Below, piece by piece: positions 24,639 to 33,110 of a stretch of DNA of 43,673 nucleotides. Under the pieces are notes generated by a model. It did no database searches. It was not told the DNA's origin and saw only the letters and a program-made list of their open reading frames with translations. The translations under genes and the position numbers were made by a program. Positions within the stretch are counted from its first letter, which is position 1. The number at the start of each line of letters is the position of its first letter. The stretch is from Deltaproteobacteria bacterium (GTDB taxonomy: Bacteria > Desulfobacterota > DSM-4660 > Desulfatiglandales > HGW-15), in the NCBI GenBank assembly GCA_019308745.1, contig JAFDHO010000010.1, positions 1 through 43,673 on the forward strand. Reading direction: 5' to 3'.

Positions 24639-25763
24639 ATGCCGGATCTTACTTTTATCTTACCCCATTGGATCTATTGGGCCGGCCTGATACTCGTCCC
24701 CTTGTGCTCGATGATTATCATTCATCGACAGCGGGGGACGAGAATGGAAGGGAAAGTCTCCTACGGGATAGCCTACATGTTCTGGTTCATGGGGGGATTT
24801 GCCGGAGTGCACCGATTGTACCTCAAGAACAAGGGCGCCCTTGTCTACTTTCCCTTGATTATTGCCGTGTTGCTCACAAATGTTGAGGTAAAGGAGGCCT
24901 TGAACGAGGTCTCCGGGGCCAAGAACCACATCAGCATCGCAGAATTCAAGCTGGAACGAGCCCAAACTGAAATGAAGATAGGGGATTCCGAGAGGGCTCA
25001 ATCTAAGCTGGAAAAGGCCAAACAGGCCATGGAGGCCGCCAACAAGGAACTTACAGCCCAATTGGCCAATGAGAAGAAGTGGATGTGGATATCCCGGATC
25101 CTGGCTATGGTGATCGCGGTGCTCCTTATAATCGATGCGTTCTTGATTCCGGGGATGGTTCGGCGGGCTGCCGAGGCGGAGCGAGCAAAGGCCGAATCAG
25201 AACGGAAATATGAGGTCCCGGAAGCGGAAGAATTTACCACTGAAGTGGACCCGGCAAGCCGAGTCCATACACCGTGGTTGGATTGGATAGACTCTGTCAA
25301 CGGGTTTGTGGGGGAGTTTGTTTGTTACTGGTCGATCATCGCGGTCTTCGTCTATTACTACGAGGTAATCGCCCGGTACATCTTTAATTCACCCACAAAC
25401 TGGGCCCACGAGGGCATGTTCCTCATGTTCGGCATGCAGTACATACTGGCGGCGGGGTATACGGAACGGGAAAGGGGCCACGTCTATGTGGACATTGTCC
25501 ACAAGCTCTTCCCGGACCGGATCAAGGCCCTGGTGGACATCTTTACTTCTTCCCTGTTCTTCCTGTTCACTGTAGGCATACTTGTTACGGGCTGGATCTT
25601 TCTGAGGGATGCTTTGAATGTGTGGGAGGTTTCCTTTACGGAGTGGGGGATCCAGTACTGGCCGGTCAAGATAACCATTCCGCTCGGCGCCCTGTTGATA
25701 ACCTTGCAAGGGTTCTCAAAACTGGTCAAAGACATAATTATCTTGGTTGGAAAAAAGGTATAA
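24639..25763 (+). CDS. TRAP small permease (DctQ) with N-terminal TM2-like and coiled-coil extension
   Basis: A 374-residue membrane protein, about twice the usual DctQ length. The C-terminal ~160 residues (from WLDWIDSVNGFVGEFVCYW, ~213) are a normal four-helix DctQ domain with the YEVIARYIFNSPTNWAHEG signature. The N-terminal part holds a hydrophobic segment (10-28) and a TM2-like hairpin with GGFAGVHRLYL (52-62). A Lys/Glu/Gln-rich coiled coil follows (~95-147), then another transmembrane helix (150-172) and a charged linker. No frameshift separates the parts, so this is a true fusion. The large-permease gene starts 3 bases after the stop. The extension may sense or scaffold something on the membrane; that is inference. 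Confidence 0.88.
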   Translation: MPDLTFILPHWIYWAGLILVPLCSMIIIHRQRGTRMEGKVSYGIAYMFWFMGGFAGVHRLYLKNKGALVYFPLIIAVLLTNVEVKEALNEVSGAKNHISIAEFKLERAQTEMKIGDSERAQSKLEKAKQAMEAANKELTAQLANEKKWMWISRILAMVIAVLLIIDAFLIPGMVRRAAEAERAKAESERKYEVPEAEEFTTEVDPASRVHTPWLDWIDSVNGFVGEFVCYWSIIAVFVYYYEVIARYIFNSPTNWAHEGMFLMFGMQYILAAGYTERERGHVYVDIVHKLFPDRIKALVDIFTSSLFFLFTVGILVTGWIFLRDALNVWEVSFTEWGIQYWPVKITIPLGALLITLQGFSKLVKDIIILVGKKV

Positions 25764-25766
25764 GAG

Positions 25767-27134
25767 ATGGGTCTTGATATTGGTATAGAAGCACTCACGT
25801 ATTTGATGTTCGGCTCTTTGATTTTTTTCCTCTTGCTGGGGTTGCCCCTGGCATTTGTTACCGGGGGGCTCGGAGTTGTCTTTATCTTTTTGTGCGGCGA
25901 CCTGAAGATGGTCAACATGCTCCCTTCCCGTATATTTCCCTTTATGACCGACTACCAGTTATCGGCCATCCCGCTCTTCATTTTCATGGCGAATGTCCTG
26001 GAGCGGGCGGGGATGATCGAGGAACTCTTTGATGTGATTTACAAGATCATGGGAGGATTGAGGGGAGGACTGGCGAGCGCAGCAGTTGTTGCATCTACTA
26101 TCATGGCAGCGATGGTGGGAGTGATCGGGGCATCCGAAGTGACCATGGGTATCATCGCTCTTCCGGCCATGCTCAAGCGGGGATATGATCAAAAACTGGC
26201 CTGCGGTTCCATTTTGGCAGGCGGTACCCTGGGGATCCTTATCCCCCCCTCGATCCTGGCCATCTTGTTTGCGGTAATCGCCCAACAATCCGTGGGAGAG
26301 CTGTTCCTGGGCGCGGTGCTGCCGGGGCTCGTGCTTTCAGGAATGTACGTCATATACATAACGATTCGATGCTATGCCAATCCCCAGCTTGGGCCGGCAC
26401 TGCCCAAGGAAGAGAGAATAACCTTTCGGGAAAAATTGCGCCTGTTGCAAGGCATCATCGCTCCGATCCTGCTGATCATCCTGGTCCTGGGCGTCATCTT
26501 CACTGGGGTGGCGACACCGGTGGAGGCGGCCGGCATCGGTACATTTGGGGCGTTGGTCGTGTGCGCCCTTTCCCGCAAACTCACCATACAAAACATCAGA
26601 CAGGCCGCCCTTACCACCCTCAGGGCATCCACCATGGTTCTCTGGATCATGTTCGGGGCAAGCATATTCGTAGGCTTTTACATCCTCAATGGCGGACAAG
26701 AGTTCGTAGTGACGACAATGATGGGGACAGGGTTCGGCCCTTACGGTATTCTGCTAATCACGAACGTCTTGCTTATCATTCTTGGGATGTTTCTTGACTG
26801 GGTCGGGATCCTCTTGCTGGCAGTTCCGATATTCGTGCCCATGATGATTTCCATGACCTGGGGGGGGCTCTGGGGCCTTCCCGGGGTAAACCCCGCGGAC
26901 GTGCAACTATGGTTCGGTGTTGTCTACATGGTAAATATGCAGATGTCCTTTCTGAGTCCGCCCTTCGGATACGCTCTCTATTACTTGAAGAGCGTTGCGC
27001 CGCCGAACGTTACCATGGGGACGATATTCAAGTCCTCTGTGCCCTTCATGGCCCTGCAGGCGGTCGGGCTGTTCTTCGCCATAGCGTTTCCGTGGCTATG
27101 CGTCTGGCTTCCCAGGGCGGTCTACGGGCATTAG
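25767..27134 (+). CDS. TRAP transporter large permease (DctM family)
   Basis: The 455-residue ion-coupled channel subunit of the TRAP system. Roughly 12 hydrophobic segments are visible. Family marks include GLPLAFVTGGLGVVF, the first-half PLFIFMANVLERAGM, GVIGASEVTMGIIALPAM, GTLGILIPPSILAILFAVIAQQSVGELFLGAVLPG, and the second-half GMFLDWVGILLLAVPIFVPM and FLSPPFGYALYYL. It uses Na+ gradient energy in characterised relatives. It is translationally close to the enlarged DctQ (3-base gap), with AAGG lying in the end of that gene. Confidence 0.94.
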   Translation: MGLDIGIEALTYLMFGSLIFFLLLGLPLAFVTGGLGVVFIFLCGDLKMVNMLPSRIFPFMTDYQLSAIPLFIFMANVLERAGMIEELFDVIYKIMGGLRGGLASAAVVASTIMAAMVGVIGASEVTMGIIALPAMLKRGYDQKLACGSILAGGTLGILIPPSILAILFAVIAQQSVGELFLGAVLPGLVLSGMYVIYITIRCYANPQLGPALPKEERITFREKLRLLQGIIAPILLIILVLGVIFTGVATPVEAAGIGTFGALVVCALSRKLTIQNIRQAALTTLRASTMVLWIMFGASIFVGFYILNGGQEFVVTTMMGTGFGPYGILLITNVLLIILGMFLDWVGILLLAVPIFVPMMISMTWGGLWGLPGVNPADVQLWFGVVYMVNMQMSFLSPPFGYALYYLKSVAPPNVTMGTIFKSSVPFMALQAVGLFFAIAFPWLCVWLPRAVYGH

Positions 27135-27254
27135 GTGAGCTTGCCAAATTCTGGAGTGAGGCAACCACGTTGCCGTCAAAATGGCCCTTGCAAAGGTCTC
27201 GATCTGCCGGGTTGTGGAGATACGGACCGGGCCTGATCAGGTGAAATCGTAGCT

Positions 27255-27722
27255 ATGGCGAAGCGCAGGGAGGTAAAGGCAAGAGTCCAGGTCTACCGGG
27301 CTCCTTCCCTGATGATTGCTGTCTCCTGGGGAATTTTGCTGGTGTGGACGTTGATTTGCCTGAGCCTGATCAAATCCATCTTTGGGGAATGGGGATGGTC
27401 CGGGGCGCTCCAGTTATTCATCATTGTATTTCTCCTTCTATTCGGGTGGGCTTTTTTTCTGGCAATATCCTATAGGCTCGAGCAGGGAAAGAAAGGGGAT
27501 ATCCTGTTGATAAGCCCCAGGAAGGCCGTAAGGGCAGAGGCTAAGGATGTCACCAGTGTAGAGCTGCCGGGAGCGGGTATCGGGCTCGTGCGGTTTCGGC
27601 TCGGGAAGGGAAAGGTATATCTTTTTTGCACGGTCAAGAACGAAACTCTCAAGGAGATCCTCTTGACGCTCAAAGAGTTAAACCCGGACATGGAATTCAA
27701 GAATCTGAAAGGTGTCGTGTGA
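27255..27722 (+). CDS. Small two-TM membrane protein of unknown function
   Basis: A 155-residue protein with two hydrophobic helices (about residues 18-40 and 50-72), separated by GEWGWSG. A ~80-residue cytoplasmic domain follows (DILLISPRKAVRAEAKDVTSVELPGAGIGLVRFRLGKG, broken by predicted beta strands). The two-TM plus beta layout resembles bacterial PH-like (bPH/DUF304-type) proteins, but I cannot confirm the family. ATG 27255 has AGGTGA 11 bases upstream. It lies between the TRAP permease and the oxidase genes on the same strand, so it may be an accessory of the transport/oxidation module. Confidence 0.65.
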   Translation: MAKRREVKARVQVYRAPSLMIAVSWGILLVWTLICLSLIKSIFGEWGWSGALQLFIIVFLLLFGWAFFLAISYRLEQGKKGDILLISPRKAVRAEAKDVTSVELPGAGIGLVRFRLGKGKVYLFCTVKNETLKEILLTLKELNPDMEFKNLKGVV

Positions 27723-27739
27723 CCCGTTCCAATATGGAG

Positions 27740-27760
27740 TGCGCCGACCGTGTCGGCGCA
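27740..27760 (+). other. Perfect 9-bp hairpin in the catabolic operon
   Basis: TGCGCCGAC (27740-27748), a CGT loop, and GTCGGCGCA (27752-27760) form a perfect stem. No T-tract follows, so it is more likely an mRNA processing or stability element, or a protein-binding palindrome, than a terminator. It lies between the small membrane protein and the GlcD-like gene. Confidence 0.5.
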
Positions 27761-27892
27761 AAGATATTCGACAGGGTCGGTTTATCTTAGTCAGTGTCAA
27801 AGCATATTGAATGGCGTATGCTGTCGGCAGTGGGGACCGCATTTCTACAAAGTTACAGGGGTAGCCGGAGTTCCCAAAGGAGGAACGGACTC

Positions 27893-29278
27893 ATGAACAG
27901 GGAAGACCTCATTGCGGGGCTGGGGGAGATAGTAGGCCAAGAAAACGTATTGTCTTCCGAGATGGACCTTGAGCTGTACAGTTATGACGCCTCTCTGGAT
28001 CGGGCGAGGCCGGACGTAGTGGTTCTGCCGGGCTCCACGGAAGAGGTCTCAAAAATAATGGCCCTGGCTTACAGGGAGAGGATCCCTATATTGGGCCGTG
28101 GCTCGGGGACGAATCTCACCGGGGGCACGATACCTGTAAGGGGCGGGATCGTTGTCCACTTCTCCCGTATGAACCGAATCCTGGAGGTGGACATTCCCAA
28201 CCGTACGGTGACGGTGGAGCCGGGCATCATTACCCTTGATCTCCAGAATGAGATGCTTAAGAGGGGATTCGTGTATGCCCCGGACCCTGCCAGCCAGAAG
28301 GTATCGACCATCGGCGGGAATTTCGGCGAAAATGCGGGCGGTCCCCATTGCCTGAAATACGGGACCACCACGAACCACGTGATCGGGGCCGAGATCGTAT
28401 TGTATGACGGGACCGTGATAGAAACTGGAGGGAAATCCCAAGACAACCCCGGCTATGACGTGTTGGGGTTGTTCGTGGGCAGCGAAGGAACCCTGGGGCT
28501 GGCAACAAAGATGATTCTTAAATTGATCCGAGCCCCTGAAGCGGTGAAGACCATGCTGGCCATATTTGAGACGATTGAAGATGGTGCCAACACGGTCAGT
28601 GAAATCATCGCAGAGGGCATCATCCCCGCCACCCTGGAAATGATGGACAACATCGTCATGCGGGCGGTGGAAGAGACCATCAAAGTGGGATACCCGCTGG
28701 ACGCCGCCTGTGTATTGATCATCGAATTGGACGGCATGCCAGACGGAATGGACAAGAAGGCCGACCTGGTCATGGAGATCTGCAGGCGAAACAACGTAAG
28801 GGAAGTCAAGATGGCGCGCGATGCAGCCGAGCGGGATCTCCTGTGGGCAGGCAGAAAAGGGGCCTTCGGATCCATCGGTCAGCTCATGCCCAGCTACTTG
28901 TGCTGTGATGGCACAGTGCCCAGAACCAAGCTACCGGAAGTGCTTGCGAAGGTGATGGAGGCAGGCAAGAAGTACGACCTCCCCATCGGGAACGTATTCC
29001 ATGCAGGGGACGGGAACCTCCATCCCTTGATCATGTTCGACGAAAGGGACCCGGATCAACTCGAAAGGGTCAAGAAACTGGGTTCCGAGATCCTGAAAAT
29101 ATGTGCTGATGCAGGCGGCACCATCAGCGGCGAGCATGGTGTTGGGCTGGAGAAGCTGAGCGAGACAAGGTTTATCTTCAGCGAACAGGATCTTGAATTC
29201 GAACGAAAGATAAAGAAGGCCATTGACCCGGCAGGAATACTCAACCCGGGAAAGATGATTCCTTCTCCGCTGCAATGA
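27893..29278 (+). CDS. FAD-linked oxidase, glycolate oxidase subunit GlcD-like
   Basis: A 461-residue flavoprotein, catalytic subunit of a 2-hydroxyacid oxidase (glycolate or D-lactate type). Motifs: GRGSGTNLTGGTIPVRGG (FAD loop), YAPDPASQKVSTIGGNFGEN, PGYDVLGLFVGSEGTLG, the C-terminal FHAGDGNLHPLIMFD, and AGGTISGEHGVGLEKL. ATG 27893 is supported by AAAGGAGG nine bases upstream; an in-frame ATG at 27794 adds a region without homology. It is followed by GlcE-like and GlcF-like genes, reproducing the GlcDEF arrangement. A paralogue lies at 6009-7424. Confidence 0.92.
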   Translation: MNREDLIAGLGEIVGQENVLSSEMDLELYSYDASLDRARPDVVVLPGSTEEVSKIMALAYRERIPILGRGSGTNLTGGTIPVRGGIVVHFSRMNRILEVDIPNRTVTVEPGIITLDLQNEMLKRGFVYAPDPASQKVSTIGGNFGENAGGPHCLKYGTTTNHVIGAEIVLYDGTVIETGGKSQDNPGYDVLGLFVGSEGTLGLATKMILKLIRAPEAVKTMLAIFETIEDGANTVSEIIAEGIIPATLEMMDNIVMRAVEETIKVGYPLDAACVLIIELDGMPDGMDKKADLVMEICRRNNVREVKMARDAAERDLLWAGRKGAFGSIGQLMPSYLCCDGTVPRTKLPEVLAKVMEAGKKYDLPIGNVFHAGDGNLHPLIMFDERDPDQLERVKKLGSEILKICADAGGTISGEHGVGLEKLSETRFIFSEQDLEFERKIKKAIDPAGILNPGKMIPSPLQ

Positions 29279-29390
29279 AGGCCCTCGATCGAAGGCCGCT
29301 CGGATAGCTTCATGCTTCAGGGAGTGGGGTTCAAACACAGGGCCAGATAAGTGCCATCGCTCTTCCGAGGACAGACAAAGGAGTGCATAC

Positions 29391-30827
29391 ATGTCAGAGA
29401 CCCTCAAAATAGCGGATGATCTTGCTGGGATAGTGGGCGAAGCCCACGTGATGACTGCCCAGGACCAGATATCCCAATACTCCGTTGACGGGGTAGCGCC
29501 GGGGTTTGTCGTGTTTCCAAAGGATATTGAACAAGTGTCAGAGACCGTCAAGTATGCCAACGAGAAGGATCTGGCGATTGTCCCATGGGGCGGCGGGTCG
29601 AAGATGAGTTTCGGCAACCCTCCGGAAAGGCTTGATATCGTTTTATGTATGTCAGGAATGAACCACATGAAAGATGTGGATGTGGCCAACCTGACTTTGA
29701 CCGTGGAGGCGGGGGTCAAACTCCTTGATATCCAGGCGAGGTTGGCCACGGAAGATGATCGTTGTTATCTGCCCCTACATGACCTGGGGGCGGAATCCGG
29801 GGAGATGATCTGCTCCGATCGCTCCCATAGCGGCTGTTTCCTTCCGATTGATGCCCCTTTCGGTCGGCAGGCAACCATCGGGGGCGTCATTGCCAGCAAT
29901 TCGAGCGGTCCGAGACGCCTCCTTTACAACCTGCCCAGGGACCTGATCCTGGGCTCCCGGTTTGTGGCGCCCAACGGGGACATAATAGAGAGTGGCGGAA
30001 AGACCGTAAAGAATGTCTCCGGATATGATATCAGCAAGTTGATGATCGGGTCTGCCGGCACACTGGGCATCCTGTGTGAAGTGACCTTGCGCGTGCTGCC
30101 CCTGCCCGAGAAGATGGAGACACTGCTTTTCTCATTCGGAAACTTCCAAGACGCTTCTGGTCTCTGTGATCTGATACACGAATCAAACCTGCTGCCGGCG
30201 GCAGTGGAATTGATGAATGACAGGGCCCATGGCTTCCTCAGGACGAGTGATATGACGGGTTTGAGCACTGGCCCCTATATGGTTGCAGTCGCGCTAGAGG
30301 CGTTTTCAGAAGCCGTTGACAGGATGGGGACTGAGATCAGGGAAATGGCAAGGAGGACAAACCGGAACGGAGAGGCCTCTATTTACGGGGATCAACACTC
30401 CCTGTTCTGGCTGGCTGTGAGTGAATTGGTCCCTGCACTTGCCATGGAGTGTAAGGACCTGGTGTCGGCCCGACTGATCTATCCCATATCCTGTTGGAAA
30501 GAGATAATCCGCCTTGCGGAGCGCAATCTGTCGCAAGAAGGCTTGGATGGGGCCTTTCAGGTTCATACCGGGAGTGGTGTCTCCATGGTGAACATCTTGT
30601 TGAACGGGAACGGTTCGAAGAAGACCACCAGGGTACTCCAGGGGCTGCTGTCCCAGTGCAGGAACGCGGGGGGGAACCTGGTTGTGCATCGTGCCCCGGG
30701 AGAGATGAAGAGAGAACTGCCGGTATGGGGAGAGCCGGGCACAGACCTGATCCTCATGAAGCGCATAAAGAGGGAGCTTGACCCAAAGGGTGTGATGAGT
30801 CCGGGACGGTTCATAGGAGGTCTCTAG
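29391..30827 (+). CDS. FAD-binding oxidase, GlcE-like
   Basis: A 478-residue FAD_binding_4 protein acting as second flavin subunit of a GlcDEF-type oxidase. Motifs: IVPWGGGSKMSFG, LTLTVEAGVKLLDIQ, ATIGGVIASNSSGPRRLLYN, and KNVSGYDISKLMIGSAGTLGIL. It is about 130 residues longer than E. coli GlcE and has the full C-terminal end LDPKGVMSPGRF. An unusual Cys-containing insert lies between LLDIQARL and FGRQATIGG, where relatives have a short acidic loop. ATG 29391 follows AAAGGAG by 7 bases. The gene sits between the GlcD-like and GlcF-like genes and is likely cotranscribed with them. Confidence 0.9.
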   Translation: MSETLKIADDLAGIVGEAHVMTAQDQISQYSVDGVAPGFVVFPKDIEQVSETVKYANEKDLAIVPWGGGSKMSFGNPPERLDIVLCMSGMNHMKDVDVANLTLTVEAGVKLLDIQARLATEDDRCYLPLHDLGAESGEMICSDRSHSGCFLPIDAPFGRQATIGGVIASNSSGPRRLLYNLPRDLILGSRFVAPNGDIIESGGKTVKNVSGYDISKLMIGSAGTLGILCEVTLRVLPLPEKMETLLFSFGNFQDASGLCDLIHESNLLPAAVELMNDRAHGFLRTSDMTGLSTGPYMVAVALEAFSEAVDRMGTEIREMARRTNRNGEASIYGDQHSLFWLAVSELVPALAMECKDLVSARLIYPISCWKEIIRLAERNLSQEGLDGAFQVHTGSGVSMVNILLNGNGSKKTTRVLQGLLSQCRNAGGNLVVHRAPGEMKRELPVWGEPGTDLILMKRIKRELDPKGVMSPGRFIGGL

Positions 30828-30899
30828 TCTTCTCCGTGGCAAAGAGCGGAGTGGCGAAGAAGAAATCATTGGGTATCCCCAGGGAAGAGGTATTCCAGG

Positions 30900-32045
30900 A
30901 TGAATATTACCAAGCTCAAGCAACTGTCCTATGACGAAGTGGTAAAATGCAATAAGTGCGGGTTTTGTTTGCCGAGCTGCCCTGTCTACCTGGTTGAGAA
31001 GAAAGAATCTGCCGCTCCCAGGGGGAGGAACGCCATAACCCGGGCGGTTATCGAGGGCCGGTTGGAGATGAGCCACGACACTGAGAAAGCCATTTTTTCC
31101 TGCCTGGGCTGTGGCGCCTGCAAACAGGCGTGCCTGTCTTCCGTGGAGACCAAGGAGCTTATCTTCCGTGACCGGGAGTGCCAGGTGAGCCAGGGATTGT
31201 ATCCGAAGATTGCTGATCGGGTAAGGGCCTTCCTGAGAGAAGAGCACAACATCACTGACGATGACAACGAGGAGCGGGCCCAGTGGCAGGAGATGATCAG
31301 GGACCTCCCGGAAGGAGCCCTGGAAAAGGACAGGGCCGAGGTGATCTTTTTCGTGGGGTGCGTGGCCTCCTTTTTCCCCATGGCCCAGAAGATCCCGGTG
31401 AACATGTCGCGGATCCTGCTCCAGGCAGGGGTGGATTTTTCCATCCTCGGCGGAGAGGAGTGGTGCTGTGGTTTCCCCCTTATAGGGGCGGGGATGCCTG
31501 ATGAAATGCGCGAATTGAAAGAACACAATATCGAGAAGGTGAAAGAGGTGGGCGCCAAGGCCGTGGTGTTCACCTGTCCTTCCTGTTATCATACATGGAA
31601 GCACCTCTACCAGGTGGATGGTGTGGAACTCTACCATTCGAGCCAGTTCCTGGACCAACTGATACAGGAAGGGAAGATTAAGCTCAAAGGCAAAGAGATC
31701 AAGGTGACCTACCACGATCCCTGTGACCTGGGTAGGAACAGCGGGGTCTACGAGGAGCCCAGGAACGTGCTCAAGGCCATCCCAGGTCTGACCCTCGTTG
31801 AGTTGCCCCACAATCGCCAGCTCTCCATGTGCTGCGGCGGAGGAGGCAACGTGGAGATGGTCAACCCGGACCTCTCCGCGGCGGTCGCCCAGATGAAGAT
31901 CGACGAGATAAAGTCAACGGGCGCTGACATGGTGGTTTCCGCTTGCCAGCAGTGCCTGAGGACCATAGCCACGAGGGCGCGAAAACAGAAGATCGACCTC
32001 GCAGTCAAGGACTTGACTGAACTCGTCGCCGAAGCCATGCAGTAA
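30900..32045 (+). CDS. Fe-S oxidoreductase, GlcF-like (two CCG domains)
   Basis: The 381-residue electron-transfer subunit of a 2-hydroxyacid oxidase. Two 4Fe-4S ferredoxin motifs, CNKCGFCLPSCPVY (about 19-32) and CLGCGACKQAC, are followed by two Cys-rich CCG domains. The first has VGCVASFF, EWCCGFPLIGAG and FTCPSCYHTW; the second has YHDPCDLGR, MCCGGGGNVEM and ACQQCLRTI. CCG domains also occur in HdrB and LutA, so electrons may go to a membrane quinone or another carrier. It ends the cluster that began with dctP. Downstream DNA has a REP-like hairpin but no clear terminator. Confidence 0.92.
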   Translation: MNITKLKQLSYDEVVKCNKCGFCLPSCPVYLVEKKESAAPRGRNAITRAVIEGRLEMSHDTEKAIFSCLGCGACKQACLSSVETKELIFRDRECQVSQGLYPKIADRVRAFLREEHNITDDDNEERAQWQEMIRDLPEGALEKDRAEVIFFVGCVASFFPMAQKIPVNMSRILLQAGVDFSILGGEEWCCGFPLIGAGMPDEMRELKEHNIEKVKEVGAKAVVFTCPSCYHTWKHLYQVDGVELYHSSQFLDQLIQEGKIKLKGKEIKVTYHDPCDLGRNSGVYEEPRNVLKAIPGLTLVELPHNRQLSMCCGGGGNVEMVNPDLSAAVAQMKIDEIKSTGADMVVSACQQCLRTIATRARKQKIDLAVKDLTELVAEAMQ

Positions 32046-32069
32046 GGGCCCCCTTGCCCCATTTCCCCG

Positions 32070-32093
32070 GTAGGAGCGACTTTCAGTCGCGAA
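32070..32093. repeat. REP-like hairpin
   Basis: GTAGGAGCGACTTTCAGTCGC begins a short palindrome: GCGACT/AGTCGC stem around TTC. The GTAGGAGCG head followed by a short palindrome is the classic REP layout of RAYT-associated repeats in other proteobacteria. It lies 76 bases before the left inverted repeat of the RAYT element. Confidence 0.6.
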
Positions 32094-32145
32094 AGACCCG
32101 TGCACCGGGCAGACAATCGTGATCGTAGCTAAAACTTCTCTCCAT

Positions 32146-33110
32146 TGGGTCGGACCAAGGATGTGGAAGATAAGTATTTGAAATACTGAGGTAAGTTTAG
32201 CAAAGCGTGCTTATTTGAGGGCTTAGAACGCTATTTTTGGCGTGCAAATGGGCATTCTAAGAAAGGGGCTATGTTAATGGCACGGGCGAACCGACATTAC
32301 CTACCAGGGCGTGTCTGGCACGTTACGCATCGGTGCCATAAAAAGGAATTCCTTTTGAAATTTGCCAGAGACCGCCGGCGCTATCTACAGTGGGTTTTTG
32401 AAGCCAGAAAGCGCTATGGTCTCAGCGTGCTCAGTTACGCAGTGACTTGCAACCACGTCCATCTTCTTGTCAGGGACAAGGGGCATAGAGGCGACGTGAT
32501 ACCCAAATCTATTCAATTGATAGCTGGGAGGACCGGGCAAGAATTCAATAAAAGGAAGAATCGAAAAGGGGCGTACTGGGAAGATCGGTATCATGCGACG
32601 GCGATAGAGGCAGGCAAGCATTTGGTTCAGTGTCTTGTATACATTGATCTTAACATGGTTCGTGCCGGAGTTGTTGGCCACCCATCGGAGTGGGGGTTTT
32701 GTGGATACAATGAGATCCTGGCCCCTCGGCGACGATATGCACTGATTGATTATGATGGATTGAGGAGCCTGCTTAATTTTGATTCGATGGACGATTTGGC
32801 TGCTGCCTATCGAGGATGGATTGAGGAATCGGTGGGTGGAGGTAATAATCTGCGAGATGGGAAATGGACAGAGAGTGTTGCTGTGGGCAGTGAGGCATTT
32901 GTCACCGCCACGAAGGAAGCGCTTGGAGACAAGGGCGAGGGGCGCGCGGTGATTGGTGGTGATGGAAGCTATGAACTCCGGGAATCCCCAGCGGCTTACA
33001 AGGGCATTTTGGGGCATGAAAGTGCAGTTCTAAGGCCTCAAAATGATTACTTTTGGGAAAATACTGACTGAAAATCAATATGATAGCTCATGATTGCTTG
33101 GTCCGACCCA
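32146..33110 (+). mobile_element. RAYT element bounded by 14-bp inverted repeats
   Basis: TGGGTCGGACCAAG (32146-32159) and CTTGGTCCGACCCA (33097-33110) are perfect inverted repeats enclosing the Y1-type transposase gene. A second, internal pair, TTTGAGGGCTTAGAAC (32214-32229) and GTTCTAAGGCCTCAAA (33027-33042), matches at 15 of 16 positions. Its right arm lies inside the gene's 3' end. A palindrome AGTATTT-G-AAATACT lies at 32173-32187. No target-site duplication is obvious. Confidence 0.75.
32277..33071 (+). CDS. REP-associated tyrosine transposase (Y1_Tnp / RAYT)
   Basis: A 264-residue HUH-type single-strand transposase related to IS200/IS605 TnpA. MARANRHYLPGRVWHVTHRC opens the domain, CNHVHLLV is the HUH metal motif, and VYIDLNMVRAGVV follows the catalytic-Tyr helix region as in RAYTs. 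The C-terminal ~100 residues are a less conserved tail. RAYTs are thought to move or maintain REP palindromes rather than themselves. ATG 32277 has AAAGGGG at good spacing; ATG 32271 is only 3 bases from that box. Composition is close to the neighbourhood, and the reading frame is intact. Confidence 0.9.
   Translation: MARANRHYLPGRVWHVTHRCHKKEFLLKFARDRRRYLQWVFEARKRYGLSVLSYAVTCNHVHLLVRDKGHRGDVIPKSIQLIAGRTGQEFNKRKNRKGAYWEDRYHATAIEAGKHLVQCLVYIDLNMVRAGVVGHPSEWGFCGYNEILAPRRRYALIDYDGLRSLLNFDSMDDLAAAYRGWIEESVGGGNNLRDGKWTESVAVGSEAFVTATKEALGDKGEGRAVIGGDGSYELRESPAAYKGILGHESAVLRPQNDYFWENTD

Noticed and set aside
30306-31811. 501-codon minus-strand frame
   Set aside because: Antisense to the GlcE- and GlcF-like genes, which carry full motif sets. 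His/Pro/Leu-rich shadow frame.
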